This document shows positions 36,712 through 45,580 of a stretch of 64,000 nucleotides of DNA, in pieces (position 1 is the stretch's first letter; each line of letters starts with the position of its first letter). The stretch comes from Spirochaetaceae bacterium. GTDB taxonomy: Bacteria > Spirochaetota > Spirochaetia > DSM-27196 > PWMO01. The stretch spans positions 23,530-87,529 of the forward strand of contig REDW01000104.1 in assembly GCA_007693325.1 (NCBI GenBank), given 5' to 3'. The position numbers were made by a program, and so were the translations under genes. Below the pieces are notes generated by a model that searched no databases, had not been told where the DNA came from, and saw only the letters and a list, made by a program, of their open reading frames with translations.

Positions 36712-39700
36712 ATGAAAAAGCTCGCACTGGTAGTTTCAATCTCGATTGTCTCGCTGCTCGCGATAGCCGGTATGGCGGGGCTGCTGGCGCTGCATCCGTG
36801 GGTGCAGTTGCAGCTGTTGCGGCAGCTCTTTGACGGAATGGCCCAGCGCTCGGATACCCGTATCGAAATCACCGAGGTGCAGGGCGGCTTGTCCGGTGAA
36901 GTCTGGTTTTCCGGGTTGCGCGTCAGTGAGCCCGACGGACAGACCATGGTTGCGGTGGATCGTGGCCGCGGAGTCATCGATTTGCGTGCGCTGTTTGACC
37001 GCACGGTGGATATCTCGTCGTTGACTCTGGTTGGAGTGCAGCTGCATCTGCGCAACGGAGAAACGCTCAACATTGTCGAGTTTGGCGAGTCGCTGGCGGT
37101 ACGCTCGCCGGCCGAACGCGAGGCCCTGGAAATCGAGCCGTGGAGCGTCAGGTTTGGCAACATTGAGCTGTCCGACGCCCGTGTGAGCTACAGCCGGCAG
37201 CAAGGTGATGTCCAGCCGCTGCGTTTTGACGGCGTGCGGTTACAGGCGTCCGAACTTGAAATAGACCGTGGGCAATTGTTGCTGGATGTTCGCCGTCTGT
37301 CTTTGCAGGATTTCAACGGGTTGAGTCTCGAGCACGGTGAGCTGTTGCTTATGCTCGACCAGCGCAGCGCGCGCGTTGACCACCTGTTGCTGGCCGGTGC
37401 CGACTCGACTGTGCGCGCCGCGTTCTCGCTGAGTGCCGCGCCCGACGAGGGCTCCGGCCATGAGCGCGATGCGGACCGGCCGCAGTTAGTCGGCGGCAAC
37501 AGTCTGCTGTCGGCAACGGTGTACGACACCCGCGTAGCAGCTGCGGATCTGGAGCAGATGCTGCCCTTGCTGCCGGAACAGCTACGCGATGCACTGCAGG
37601 GTGCCGACTTTGCCGTCAGCGGGTCGGTGTTTGGCACGCTCGATGACCTGCAGGTTCCGCTCATCGACATCTCGCTGGATGAACGCAACCGGTTCAGCGC
37701 GCGCGGTGAGCTGCAGGGCCTGGTGACATCTGAGCAACTATCGTACAGCGTGAGCATCGACCAGCTGCAGTTCGACCGTGAGCGGCTGCAGCGCCTGGGC
37801 GTGGATACGCGTCAGCTGCCCGTGCTGCTGCCCGACTGGGTGAGTATCTCGGGTACGTTGAGCGGGTCGCGCTACTGGCTGGAGGCGGACCTTGCCGGAG
37901 ACAGCAGTGCTGGACACGCCGGCCTGCAGGGCGAGATCCATCCGTTGCAGGAGTGGCCCGATACTCCGCTTGGGGCTCCACTGGCCCACGCTCTGCGCGC
38001 CCGGGTTACGTTTGGTGAAGAGCTGGATGCAAGCCTTGAGGCCGACGTCAACCAGCGGGTCGATGCTGCGCAGTATCGTGGATCGGTCGAGGTGGCGCAC
38101 GCTGACCTGGAGCGCCTTGGACTGGCCGGCGGGCCGCTGCAGTTGCGTGGTGAAGCGCTATTCGATGTCTCGATTCTCCACCTGAGCGAGTTCAGTGCTG
38201 AGATGACGCTGGAGAATCTGCTGCTGCGCGAACAAGAGCGCGAACACCGTTTGAACACGCTCTCACTGACCGCGTATAGTGCAGCGGAGGGATCACGCCA
38301 CGATTCGCGACTGAATGTGGATTCTGACGTATTGCAGGTGCGTTTCAGTTCAGATCTGCGGTTTGATGCTCTGAGCGATAATCTGCAGCAGCACCTGCAG
38401 CGCTATTTTGTCTTGCCGGGCGCCGAGATCCCCGAGCGCCCCGACGGCAGCATCGACCTGGCCATTGACCTGAATGAGCCGTTATCGCTGCTGGTGCCGC
38501 TGATTCCCGAGCTCAGCGCGCTGTCGACTGCGCACGCGCGCATGAGTTACGACGGCTCCAGTGGAAACCTTGCCGCGGAGCTGGATGTTCAGCAGATAGC
38601 GGTAGCAGAGTTTAACGCGCAGGACCTGAGGCTGGAGGTTTCCAGCGGCCCGCGCGTGTTGCTCTACGAGATAAGCGCGTCCCGCTTTGACGCTGCTGAT
38701 CAGCGGTTTCACCAGCCTCGGCTAAGAGGTGACGCCCGGGGCAACACGCTGTCGGCGTATCTGGTGCTGGACGATGAACAGGAAGCAGAGCTGTTACGCG
38801 GCGGCGCGCGTGCGCGCGTCGAGGACCGCAGCCTTGTGGTTCAATTTGAGCCGCAGCAGCTGATGGTGCGGGAGCACCGTTGGCAGATCAACGACGATCA
38901 TCAGGTTCATATTGCAGCGGACGGTGTTCGCTTTGACAATCTGCGTCTGGAGAAGGAGCAGTCCGCCATATCGATTCACTCGCGCACGCTGGATGAAGAT
39001 CCCTTCCCGCCGATCGATATCGAGTTCAGCGATTTCGATATTTCCACCGTCATCGCCCTGCTCAATCAGGATGCAGACGCCTATTCGGGCGCCCTGGACG
39101 GGATCGCCACGCTCTACTTTGCCGAACAGCAACCGTTGATGATTGCAGCCGATATGCGCGGACGGGACCTGGTGCTGGCGTCACGCGAAGTCGGTAACCT
39201 GGTGCTCGAGGCTGAATACGAGGACGGCCTCTCGCGCTTCCGCGTTGAGGTGAGCAAGGACGACAACCTGGCCGAAGCCGGCGGCTGGTTTGATCCCGGC
39301 GAACAACGAGGCGAGGTGAACGTAGTCTTGTCCCGGCTCGACATCGAGTATCTCTCGGGCTACATCCCCGATGAACTGTCTGACACCAGTGGCTACATCA
39401 GCGGAGAGATAACCGCAGGCGGCACAATTGGAGCTCCGGATATCAGCGGCACGATAGCGTTTCGCGATGCCGGTTTTATGGTGTCTCAGCTCGGTACGTC
39501 TTTCAGCGTTGGAGACGAGACAATTGAGATCGCGGGAAACGAAGTACGTTTTGCCGGCTTCAGTGTTCGCGATCGCGGCGGTAACCGCGTCACGGTGGAC
39601 GGCAGCATCAGCCTGGCGCCAGATCCGCGGGATATCACCCTCGACCTGGGCATACGGACCGACCGGTTCCAGATTCTGGATACCACGGCGCGCGATAACC

Positions 39701-41007
39701 CGCGCTTCTGGGGTCGGCTGGTGATCGACAGTGATCTGCGCCTCAGTGGCTCGCTTGCCGAACCGCGGGCTCTTGGCGACATCGGGTTGCAGCAGGGAAG
39801 CTCGGTTACCCTGGTGTTGCCCGACCCCGGCGCTATGGTCGGTGAAGCCGAGGGGGTAGTGCGGTTTCGCGACAGAGACGCTGTAGACGGGCTGCCACAG
39901 GAGATCGAGCCGGCGCAGACGGTCTTCACCGGCGTGGATGTGACCACCAATCTGCGAGTGGACAGCTCAACGCTGGTGGAACTGATAGTTGACCAGCGCA
40001 GCGGTGACCGTCTGCGAATGCGCGGCGGTGGCGAGTTGAGTCTTGGCATCGACCCGACCGGCACCCTGAGCCTGGCCGGGCGATACGAAATCAGCGAAGG
40101 AAGCTATACGCTCTCGTTCTACAACATCACGCGCCGTGAGTTCGCAATTGCCTCCGGCAGTAGTGTGGTATGGACCGGCGATCCGCTGGAGGCAACGCTG
40201 GATGTACGCGCATCGTACACCGTGAGAACCTCGGTGGCACCGCTGCTTGCGCCTGCCGCCGCTGTCCAGGAGCCGGAGGCCGGGCCTGCGATAACCGGAG
40301 ACCTGCAGTTTCAGGTGGTACTGAGCATGCAGGGCAGTCTGATGCAGCCCGAGATCGAGTTTTCGATCGACATGCCGCCGCGGGAGCGCTCCGCGATGGG
40401 TGGCGCTCCGTACGCCGCGGTACAGCAGATAAACCAGAACGAGTCACGGCGCAATACGCAGGCGTTTTCGCTCATCGTTCTCAACCAGTTTGTTGCCGAT
40501 GATCTCGGCGGAATTGATGAAGCCGCAGTAGTCGGTGCCGGAGCACGCTCCAGCGCCAGTCAGCTTCTCAGCAACCAGCTGAACGCGTTGTCGCAACGCG
40601 TCATTCCCGGTGTCGATCTGACCTTCGAGATCGAATCGTACGAGGAGTTTACCGAGCACGGCCCCGAAGGTCGCACCGAGGTGGGGCTGCAGTTGAGCCA
40701 GCGGATGCTCGACGAGCGCTTGATTGTGCGTTTCGGCGGGCAGGTTGACATAGAGGGCGAGCGCAGCCGCGAGACCGGCTTCAGCGAAATTGCCGGTGAC
40801 CTGTCAGTGGAGTACCTGTTGACACCCGATGGGCGTTACCGGATCCGCGGATTCCGCGAACAGCAGTACCAGGGACCGCTGGAAGGCGCGCTGACCACAA
40901 CCGGCGTATCACTGCTGTTCCGCCACGAGTTTGACCATCTGCCGTGGCTCCGTTCGCGCGCCGAGCAGGCGGCTATCCGCAAGCGCGAGGAAGCAGAGCA
41001 GGAATGA
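36712..41007 (+). CDS. tamB: TamB (DUF490) intermembrane translocation/assembly protein
   Basis: 1431 residues. One N-terminal membrane helix (LVVSISIVSLLAIAGMAGLLAL) anchors it in the inner membrane. The remainder is almost all amphipathic beta strand, as in bridge-like lipid-transport proteins of the AsmA/TamB type. The C-terminal 400 residues are the TamB domain, with SLAGRYEISEGSYTLSFY and ASGSSVVWTGDPLEATLDV. TamB spans the periplasm and meets an outer-membrane BamA-family barrel; that partner is encoded next with an ATGA overlap. Longer than E. coli TamB (about 1260). Confidence 0.93.
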   Translation: MKKLALVVSISIVSLLAIAGMAGLLALHPWVQLQLLRQLFDGMAQRSDTRIEITEVQGGLSGEVWFSGLRVSEPDGQTMVAVDRGRGVIDLRALFDRTVDISSLTLVGVQLHLRNGETLNIVEFGESLAVRSPAEREALEIEPWSVRFGNIELSDARVSYSRQQGDVQPLRFDGVRLQASELEIDRGQLLLDVRRLSLQDFNGLSLEHGELLLMLDQRSARVDHLLLAGADSTVRAAFSLSAAPDEGSGHERDADRPQLVGGNSLLSATVYDTRVAAADLEQMLPLLPEQLRDALQGADFAVSGSVFGTLDDLQVPLIDISLDERNRFSARGELQGLVTSEQLSYSVSIDQLQFDRERLQRLGVDTRQLPVLLPDWVSISGTLSGSRYWLEADLAGDSSAGHAGLQGEIHPLQEWPDTPLGAPLAHALRARVTFGEELDASLEADVNQRVDAAQYRGSVEVAHADLERLGLAGGPLQLRGEALFDVSILHLSEFSAEMTLENLLLREQEREHRLNTLSLTAYSAAEGSRHDSRLNVDSDVLQVRFSSDLRFDALSDNLQQHLQRYFVLPGAEIPERPDGSIDLAIDLNEPLSLLVPLIPELSALSTAHARMSYDGSSGNLAAELDVQQIAVAEFNAQDLRLEVSSGPRVLLYEISASRFDAADQRFHQPRLRGDARGNTLSAYLVLDDEQEAELLRGGARARVEDRSLVVQFEPQQLMVREHRWQINDDHQVHIAADGVRFDNLRLEKEQSAISIHSRTLDEDPFPPIDIEFSDFDISTVIALLNQDADAYSGALDGIATLYFAEQQPLMIAADMRGRDLVLASREVGNLVLEAEYEDGLSRFRVEVSKDDNLAEAGGWFDPGEQRGEVNVVLSRLDIEYLSGYIPDELSDTSGYISGEITAGGTIGAPDISGTIAFRDAGFMVSQLGTSFSVGDETIEIAGNEVRFAGFSVRDRGGNRVTVDGSISLAPDPRDITLDLGIRTDRFQILDTTARDNPRFWGRLVIDSDLRLSGSLAEPRALGDIGLQQGSSVTLVLPDPGAMVGEAEGVVRFRDRDAVDGLPQEIEPAQTVFTGVDVTTNLRVDSSTLVELIVDQRSGDRLRMRGGGELSLGIDPTGTLSLAGRYEISEGSYTLSFYNITRREFAIASGSSVVWTGDPLEATLDVRASYTVRTSVAPLLAPAAAVQEPEAGPAITGDLQFQVVLSMQGSLMQPEIEFSIDMPPRERSAMGGAPYAAVQQINQNESRRNTQAFSLIVLNQFVADDLGGIDEAAVVGAGARSSASQLLSNQLNALSQRVIPGVDLTFEIESYEEFTEHGPEGRTEVGLQLSQRMLDERLIVRFGGQVDIEGERSRETGFSEIAGDLSVEYLLTPDGRYRIRGFREQQYQGPLEGALTTTGVSLLFRHEFDHLPWLRSRAEQAAIRKREEAEQE

Positions 41008-43310
41008 AACAGCTCACGCGCCTGTTGCTGCTAAGCGCCGTTGCTGCAGCGCTGACCGGCTGTACTACCGTTCGTTTTCTCGAAGAGGACCAGCAACTCT
41101 ACGTTGGGTCCAGTGTTGATGTTGATTCGGAAGAACGGGTGCGCGGTAAACGAGCGCTGGCATCGGATCTGCAGCAGGTGGTGCGCCCGCGGCCAAACAC
41201 CGCCTGGTTGGGCATCATGCGCCCGTGGGTCTGGGTCTATCACGTGGTTGGTGAGCCCGCGGAGCCTGGTTTGCGTTCATGGATATTTGAGCGCTTTGCC
41301 GAGGAGCCGGTGCTGTTTGAACAGGTGTCCGCTCAGGCCAACGCCGGGAGAATGCGCAGCTGGCTTGCCAATCACGGCTATTTCGAAGCCGAGGTAGACT
41401 ATCGTGTTGAAGAACGCCGCCGGCGCGCAGGGTTGGCGTATGAGGTTAGCGTGCATCCGCCGTACCGGATCGGCTCGATCAGCTGGCCGCAGGACGACGG
41501 TGAACTCGCGGCGGCAATTCGTGCCCACGCCGGCGAGACCTTGATCAGAGCCGGCGATCAATACCTGCTGGAGACCTTGCGCGAGGAACGCATCCGCATC
41601 GATCGCGCCTTGAAGGACGACGGATTCTACGCGTTCTCGCCCGAGTTGCTGCTTTTTGAGGCCGAGCTTGACCAGCAGGCCTCAACCGTAGCGCTCGAGC
41701 TGACGGTCAAAGACGACACGCCTGCGCGTGCTCGGCGGCGGTATCCGATAGAAGAAATAACGGTGTACGCCGAGCACAGCCCCGGGCGCGACGCGGCCCC
41801 CGATGACGCCGCAACTATCGAGATTGCACCGCGCTACTCCTACCTGACCAGCGAGTTTCGCGTACGGCCGGAGGTGGTGGCGCAGGCTATTCTGTTTGAA
41901 CCGGGGGACATGTACAGCCGTGCCGCTCACCTGGCTACCATCAACCGCCTGATGGGGCTTGGGATCTATCGGTTTGTCAACATCCGCTACGAGTTCAACG
42001 AGCAGAGCGAGGCACTGCACGCAATTGTCTATCTGACGCCCGCGCGCGAGAAAGTCATCGAGGGCGAGCTGCAGATGGTCACACGGTCAAACGATTTTGC
42101 CGGTCCCGGACTGCAGTTGCGCTATCGGGACCGCAACGCCTTCGGCGGTGCTGAAGAGTTCAGCATCGATACTACCTCCGCATTTGAGACGCGGCTTGGA
42201 ACCGAGGAGTTTGAGCTCGATTCGTGGGAGCTCGGTGCCGAGATGCGCCTTACGCTGCCGCGGGTGGTAGCGCCGTTCTTTCGTGACGCCGGTGGCAATG
42301 CAGCGGTACTGCCGCGAACCCGGATCAGCGCCGGGTACAACACGCTTACCCGCGTTGATACCTATCGGCTGGACCAGATCTCCGGATCGTTCGGCTACGA
42401 TTGGAGTCCGAGCCGCGAAATCCGCCACCAGCTGCGGCCGCTGGACGTAACCCTGGTTCGCCCGCGCGATTTCAGCAGCGATTTCAGTGAGCTGTTGCGG
42501 CAGAATCCCAGCCTGCAGCGCAGCTTTGAGGAACAGTTCATCATCGGCAGTTCGTATGCATTCTCTTTCAACGATCAGGCGGTCACCCGCCGGCGCAATC
42601 AAACGGTACTGAATGTCGGCGTTGACCTTGCCGGTACGCTGCTGAGCCTGGTCTACGGCCAGTTTGAATCGCGTGAACCGGACCCCGATGACCCGTTTCT
42701 GATACTGGAGACACCGTACTCGCAGTTCGCGCGCCTGGAGACTGATGTGCGCTACTTTGTGCCGGTGACCGAGCAGAGCAAGATCGCCGCACGGCTGGTT
42801 GCCGGTGCGGGTTACGCGTTTGGCAACTCTTCTGCGCTGCCGCGCGTCAAGCAGTTCTCTGTTGGCGGGACCAACAGTATTCGGGCGTTCCAGGGGCGTA
42901 CCATCGGTCCGGGTGCCGTAGCGCCGGAGTCCGACGGCGGACCAGCGCTGGAGCGTAGCGGAGATATGCGGCTGGAAGCCAACCTCGAGTACCGCTTCCC
43001 GATTGTCGGGTTTCTCAAAGGCGCGGTCTTCAGCGATGCGGGTAACATCTGGATGCTGGGCGATGAAGAAAGCGAGGATACCGGGCTGTTTGATCCGCGA
43101 ACCTTTATGGAGCAATCCGCGGTGGGTGCCGGAATTGGGTTGCGCATTGACCCCGGGTTGTTTGTGCTGCGACTCGACGCCGCCGCGCCCTTGCGCAAGC
43201 CGTGGCTGGAGCGCGGTGAGCGCTGGGTGGTCGATGAAATCGATCTGACGGCGCGCCAGTGGCGCCGTGATAACCTGGTGTTTAACCTGGCAATCGGCTA
43301 TCCGTACTGA
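41004..43310 (+). CDS. Lipidated TamA/TamL-like BamA-family outer-membrane protein
   Basis: Start at ATG 41004, overlapping the tamB stop; the tracked start is inside tamB. 768 residues. Signal peptide with lipobox LTGC (Cys 20). Residues about 60-370 contain POTRA-like repeats (YFEAEVDYRVEERRR, GLGIYRFVNIRYEF). Residues about 380-768 are an Omp85 barrel: SVGGTNSIRAFQGRTIGPG (the lid-lock RGF-type motif) and a C-terminal aromatic, AIGYPY. E. coli TamA is not a lipoprotein; lipidated TamL is known in Bacteroidetes. It should work with TamB. Confidence 0.9.
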   Translation: MKQLTRLLLLSAVAAALTGCTTVRFLEEDQQLYVGSSVDVDSEERVRGKRALASDLQQVVRPRPNTAWLGIMRPWVWVYHVVGEPAEPGLRSWIFERFAEEPVLFEQVSAQANAGRMRSWLANHGYFEAEVDYRVEERRRRAGLAYEVSVHPPYRIGSISWPQDDGELAAAIRAHAGETLIRAGDQYLLETLREERIRIDRALKDDGFYAFSPELLLFEAELDQQASTVALELTVKDDTPARARRRYPIEEITVYAEHSPGRDAAPDDAATIEIAPRYSYLTSEFRVRPEVVAQAILFEPGDMYSRAAHLATINRLMGLGIYRFVNIRYEFNEQSEALHAIVYLTPAREKVIEGELQMVTRSNDFAGPGLQLRYRDRNAFGGAEEFSIDTTSAFETRLGTEEFELDSWELGAEMRLTLPRVVAPFFRDAGGNAAVLPRTRISAGYNTLTRVDTYRLDQISGSFGYDWSPSREIRHQLRPLDVTLVRPRDFSSDFSELLRQNPSLQRSFEEQFIIGSSYAFSFNDQAVTRRRNQTVLNVGVDLAGTLLSLVYGQFESREPDPDDPFLILETPYSQFARLETDVRYFVPVTEQSKIAARLVAGAGYAFGNSSALPRVKQFSVGGTNSIRAFQGRTIGPGAVAPESDGGPALERSGDMRLEANLEYRFPIVGFLKGAVFSDAGNIWMLGDEESEDTGLFDPRTFMEQSAVGAGIGLRIDPGLFVLRLDAAAPLRKPWLERGERWVVDEIDLTARQWRRDNLVFNLAIGYPY

Positions 43311-43324
43311 CTCTTCTGGCTGCC

Positions 43325-43359
43325 ACCCTACCGCCGGCGCTCTGCGCCGGCGGTAGGGT
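43325..43359. terminator. Bidirectional hairpin between the TamL-like gene and the chemoreceptor
   Basis: ACCCTACCGCCGGCGC-TCT-GCGCCGGCGGTAGGGT: a perfect 16-bp stem with a 3-nt loop, between two convergent stops. No long T-tract on either side, but the stem is strong enough to terminate or to protect 3' ends. Confidence 0.8.
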
Positions 43360-43367
43360 TCAGGGCT

Positions 43368-45473
43368 CTAAAACTCCTCGAAGTCCGCGTCGTCGCTGTC
43401 CGGTTGCGCGCCACGTTCGTTGATATTTGCAAGCGTTATGCCGGTCTGCTGGCCTCCGCCGTTGCCTTGCGGCGCGTGGGCGTGCTGTGGCTGCCGCTGC
43501 TGCCGAGGCGCGGTAGCGCTGCCGCCGCGGTGCTGCTGTGCCGGGGCTGCGAGCGCGGTCCGCGGTGCGCCGGCAAGCGCTGCCTGGCCATCCTTCAGTT
43601 TGAAGAAGCGCATCGTCTCGTCGAGCTGATTGGACTGGCTCGAGAGCTCTTCGGCCATTGAGGCGAGCTCTTCGCTGGCGGAGGCGTTCTGCTGTACTAC
43701 CTGATCGAGCTGCGTCAGCGCTTTGTTGATCTGCTCGGTGCCGGAACGCTGCTCGTTACTGGCCATGCTGATCTCTTCCACCAGTTCCGCGGTGCGCTTG
43801 ATATCCGGTACGATCTTCTTGAGCATCTCGCCGGCTTCTTCGGCCACCGATACGCTGCGCGAGGAGAGCTCGCTGATCTCACCGGCTGCCTTCTGACTGC
43901 GCTCGGCCAGTTTACGGACTTCACTGGCTACCACGGCAAAGCCCTTGCCGTGCTCGCCGGCCCGTGCGGCTTCAATAGCGGCGTTGAGCGCCAGCAGGTT
44001 GGTGTTGCGCGCGATCTCTTCGATGATGCCGATCTTTTCAGCGATCTCTTTCATGGCCGATACGGTGTTATCAACCGCTTCTCCGCCGGCCTCGGCGTTC
44101 TGCGCCGACTGTTGCGCGATGGACTGGGTCTGCTGCGCGTTGTCTGCGTTCTGGCGGATGTTGCTGCCCATCTCTTCCATGCTGGAGCTGACTTCTTCGG
44201 CGGCGGCGGCCTGCTCGGTAGCTCCCTGAGACATTTCCTGAGCGGTGGAGCTCATCTGACCGCTGCCGGAGGCAACGTTCTGCGCCGCGGCCTGCACGCT
44301 CTGCACCACATCGGTGAGTTTGTCCGACATCCGCCGCATGGCGTCGGCGAGTACGCCGATCTCGTCTCTCTGGTTGACCTCCAGCGTGCCGGTCATGTCG
44401 CCGTCGGCCAGCCGCTGGGCAAAGGCAACCCCGAGCGCTACCGGACGGGTGATGGCGCGCGTAAGAATGACACCCAGAACCAGCGCCAGCAGCACCCCGA
44501 TTATCATGCCGATGATGGCAACTCCCTGAACGCGCGCGCCGTCGGCGGCGGCGGTGGCGATTGCCTGTTCGGCCACCTGTTCATTGATATGAATGATCTG
44601 GGCGAGAAGGTCGGTAGCGGCGGTCTGACGTTCAACCGCTATGGTCATAGCCTGGGCGTGCATGCTGTCGTACAGATCGTCAACACGCTCCGCCTCGGTC
44701 AACAGTTGGTCGAAATCACTGAAGACGTCATCTGCAGCAGGACGCATGGTGGAGGTGTATTCGGCAATCGCTGCCTGCCTGTTACCGGCCTGCATCGCCT
44801 GGCGAATGCGCGCCACGCTGGCGTGAAACTGGTTGTGCGGCGCCTGGACATCGCTCAGTGCGCGAGCAATCTCGGGGTTGGTTGTCTGATAGCCGGCCAT
44901 CCAGCGGCCGAAGTTACACGCCGTGGGATCCTCGCCGCCGCTGAAAGCCTCGCCGGTCAGAATGTAGTTGGTAACGCGGCCCATCAGCTCGTGGTGGTCA
45001 CCGATAAACCCTGTGAAGCGCCCCACGTACGCATCGGGATTGAGAATGTCGGTCTGCTCGATGTCGCGCGACATCTGCACAAAATCGTTGTTGACCTCGA
45101 CCCAGGCGTTCCATGCCAGGACAAACTCGTTCCAGAGCCGCTCTTCTTCGGCAGTTTGCGGCAGTGGTTCGTATACGGCCCACGCGCGCTGGTAGTTGTC
45201 ACGCGAGCGAGCGATATTGGCGTACTGCTGTTCGCGTTCTTCCTGGGACATGCGTGGGTTGAGCAGCGAGCGCAGCGCGATGCGGACGGCGTTACTCTCG
45301 CTTTCAATAATCAAGAGGTTCTCAATGCTCGGCAGCCGTACCTCGCCAACCTCTTCAACGTGCTCGTTCAGCTGCAGGGCGCCGACCCAGCCGAACAGCC
45401 CGACCACCAACACGATCAACGCTACTACGGAGAACCCTCCGATCAGTTTGACCCCTAATTTGATATTCTTCAT
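43368..45473 (-). CDS. Methyl-accepting chemotaxis protein with an extracytoplasmic CZB-like zinc motif
   Basis: 701 residues. TM1 about 10-31, TM2 about 316-338, then HAMP and a full signalling domain whose hairpin tip reads [22 protein letters not shown]. Between the membrane helices (32-315) is a helical sensor. It contains His160/161, Cys186 in TACNFGRWM, and His213 and His217 in APHNQFH, the 3His-1Cys pattern of CZB domains. The C-terminus has a long Q/H/A-rich linker and the acidic tail DADFEEF, which may be a tether for adaptation enzymes. Confidence 0.92.
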   Translation of the reverse strand: MKNIKLGVKLIGGFSVVALIVLVVGLFGWVGALQLNEHVEEVGEVRLPSIENLLIIESESNAVRIALRSLLNPRMSQEEREQQYANIARSRDNYQRAWAVYEPLPQTAEEERLWNEFVLAWNAWVEVNNDFVQMSRDIEQTDILNPDAYVGRFTGFIGDHHELMGRVTNYILTGEAFSGGEDPTACNFGRWMAGYQTTNPEIARALSDVQAPHNQFHASVARIRQAMQAGNRQAAIAEYTSTMRPAADDVFSDFDQLLTEAERVDDLYDSMHAQAMTIAVERQTAATDLLAQIIHINEQVAEQAIATAAADGARVQGVAIIGMIIGVLLALVLGVILTRAITRPVALGVAFAQRLADGDMTGTLEVNQRDEIGVLADAMRRMSDKLTDVVQSVQAAAQNVASGSGQMSSTAQEMSQGATEQAAAAEEVSSSMEEMGSNIRQNADNAQQTQSIAQQSAQNAEAGGEAVDNTVSAMKEIAEKIGIIEEIARNTNLLALNAAIEAARAGEHGKGFAVVASEVRKLAERSQKAAGEISELSSRSVSVAEEAGEMLKKIVPDIKRTAELVEEISMASNEQRSGTEQINKALTQLDQVVQQNASASEELASMAEELSSQSNQLDETMRFFKLKDGQAALAGAPRTALAAPAQQHRGGSATAPRQQRQPQHAHAPQGNGGGQQTGITLANINERGAQPDSDDADFEEF

Positions 45474-45545
45474 TGTGCACCTCTACGCTGGTCCCTTGAC
45501 AGGGTACGTGTGTATCTGCGGTCTGTCCGACCACTCATTTAGCGT

Positions 45546-45574
45546 AGTTTAGTGCTTTCACTCAATTATGTCAA
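45546..45574 (-). promoter_or_regulatory. Sigma70-type promoter of the chemoreceptor gene
   Basis: TTGACA, 17 nt, TAAACT on the minus strand, starting right after the tex stop. Predicted leader about 66 nt. Confidence 0.6.
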
Positions 45575-45580
45575 GAAACT

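Noticed and set aside
42087-43115. 342-residue minus-strand ORF
   Set aside because: Shadow of the Omp85 barrel gene.
43950-45458. 502-residue plus-strand ORF
   Set aside because: Antisense to the chemoreceptor, whose domains are complete.
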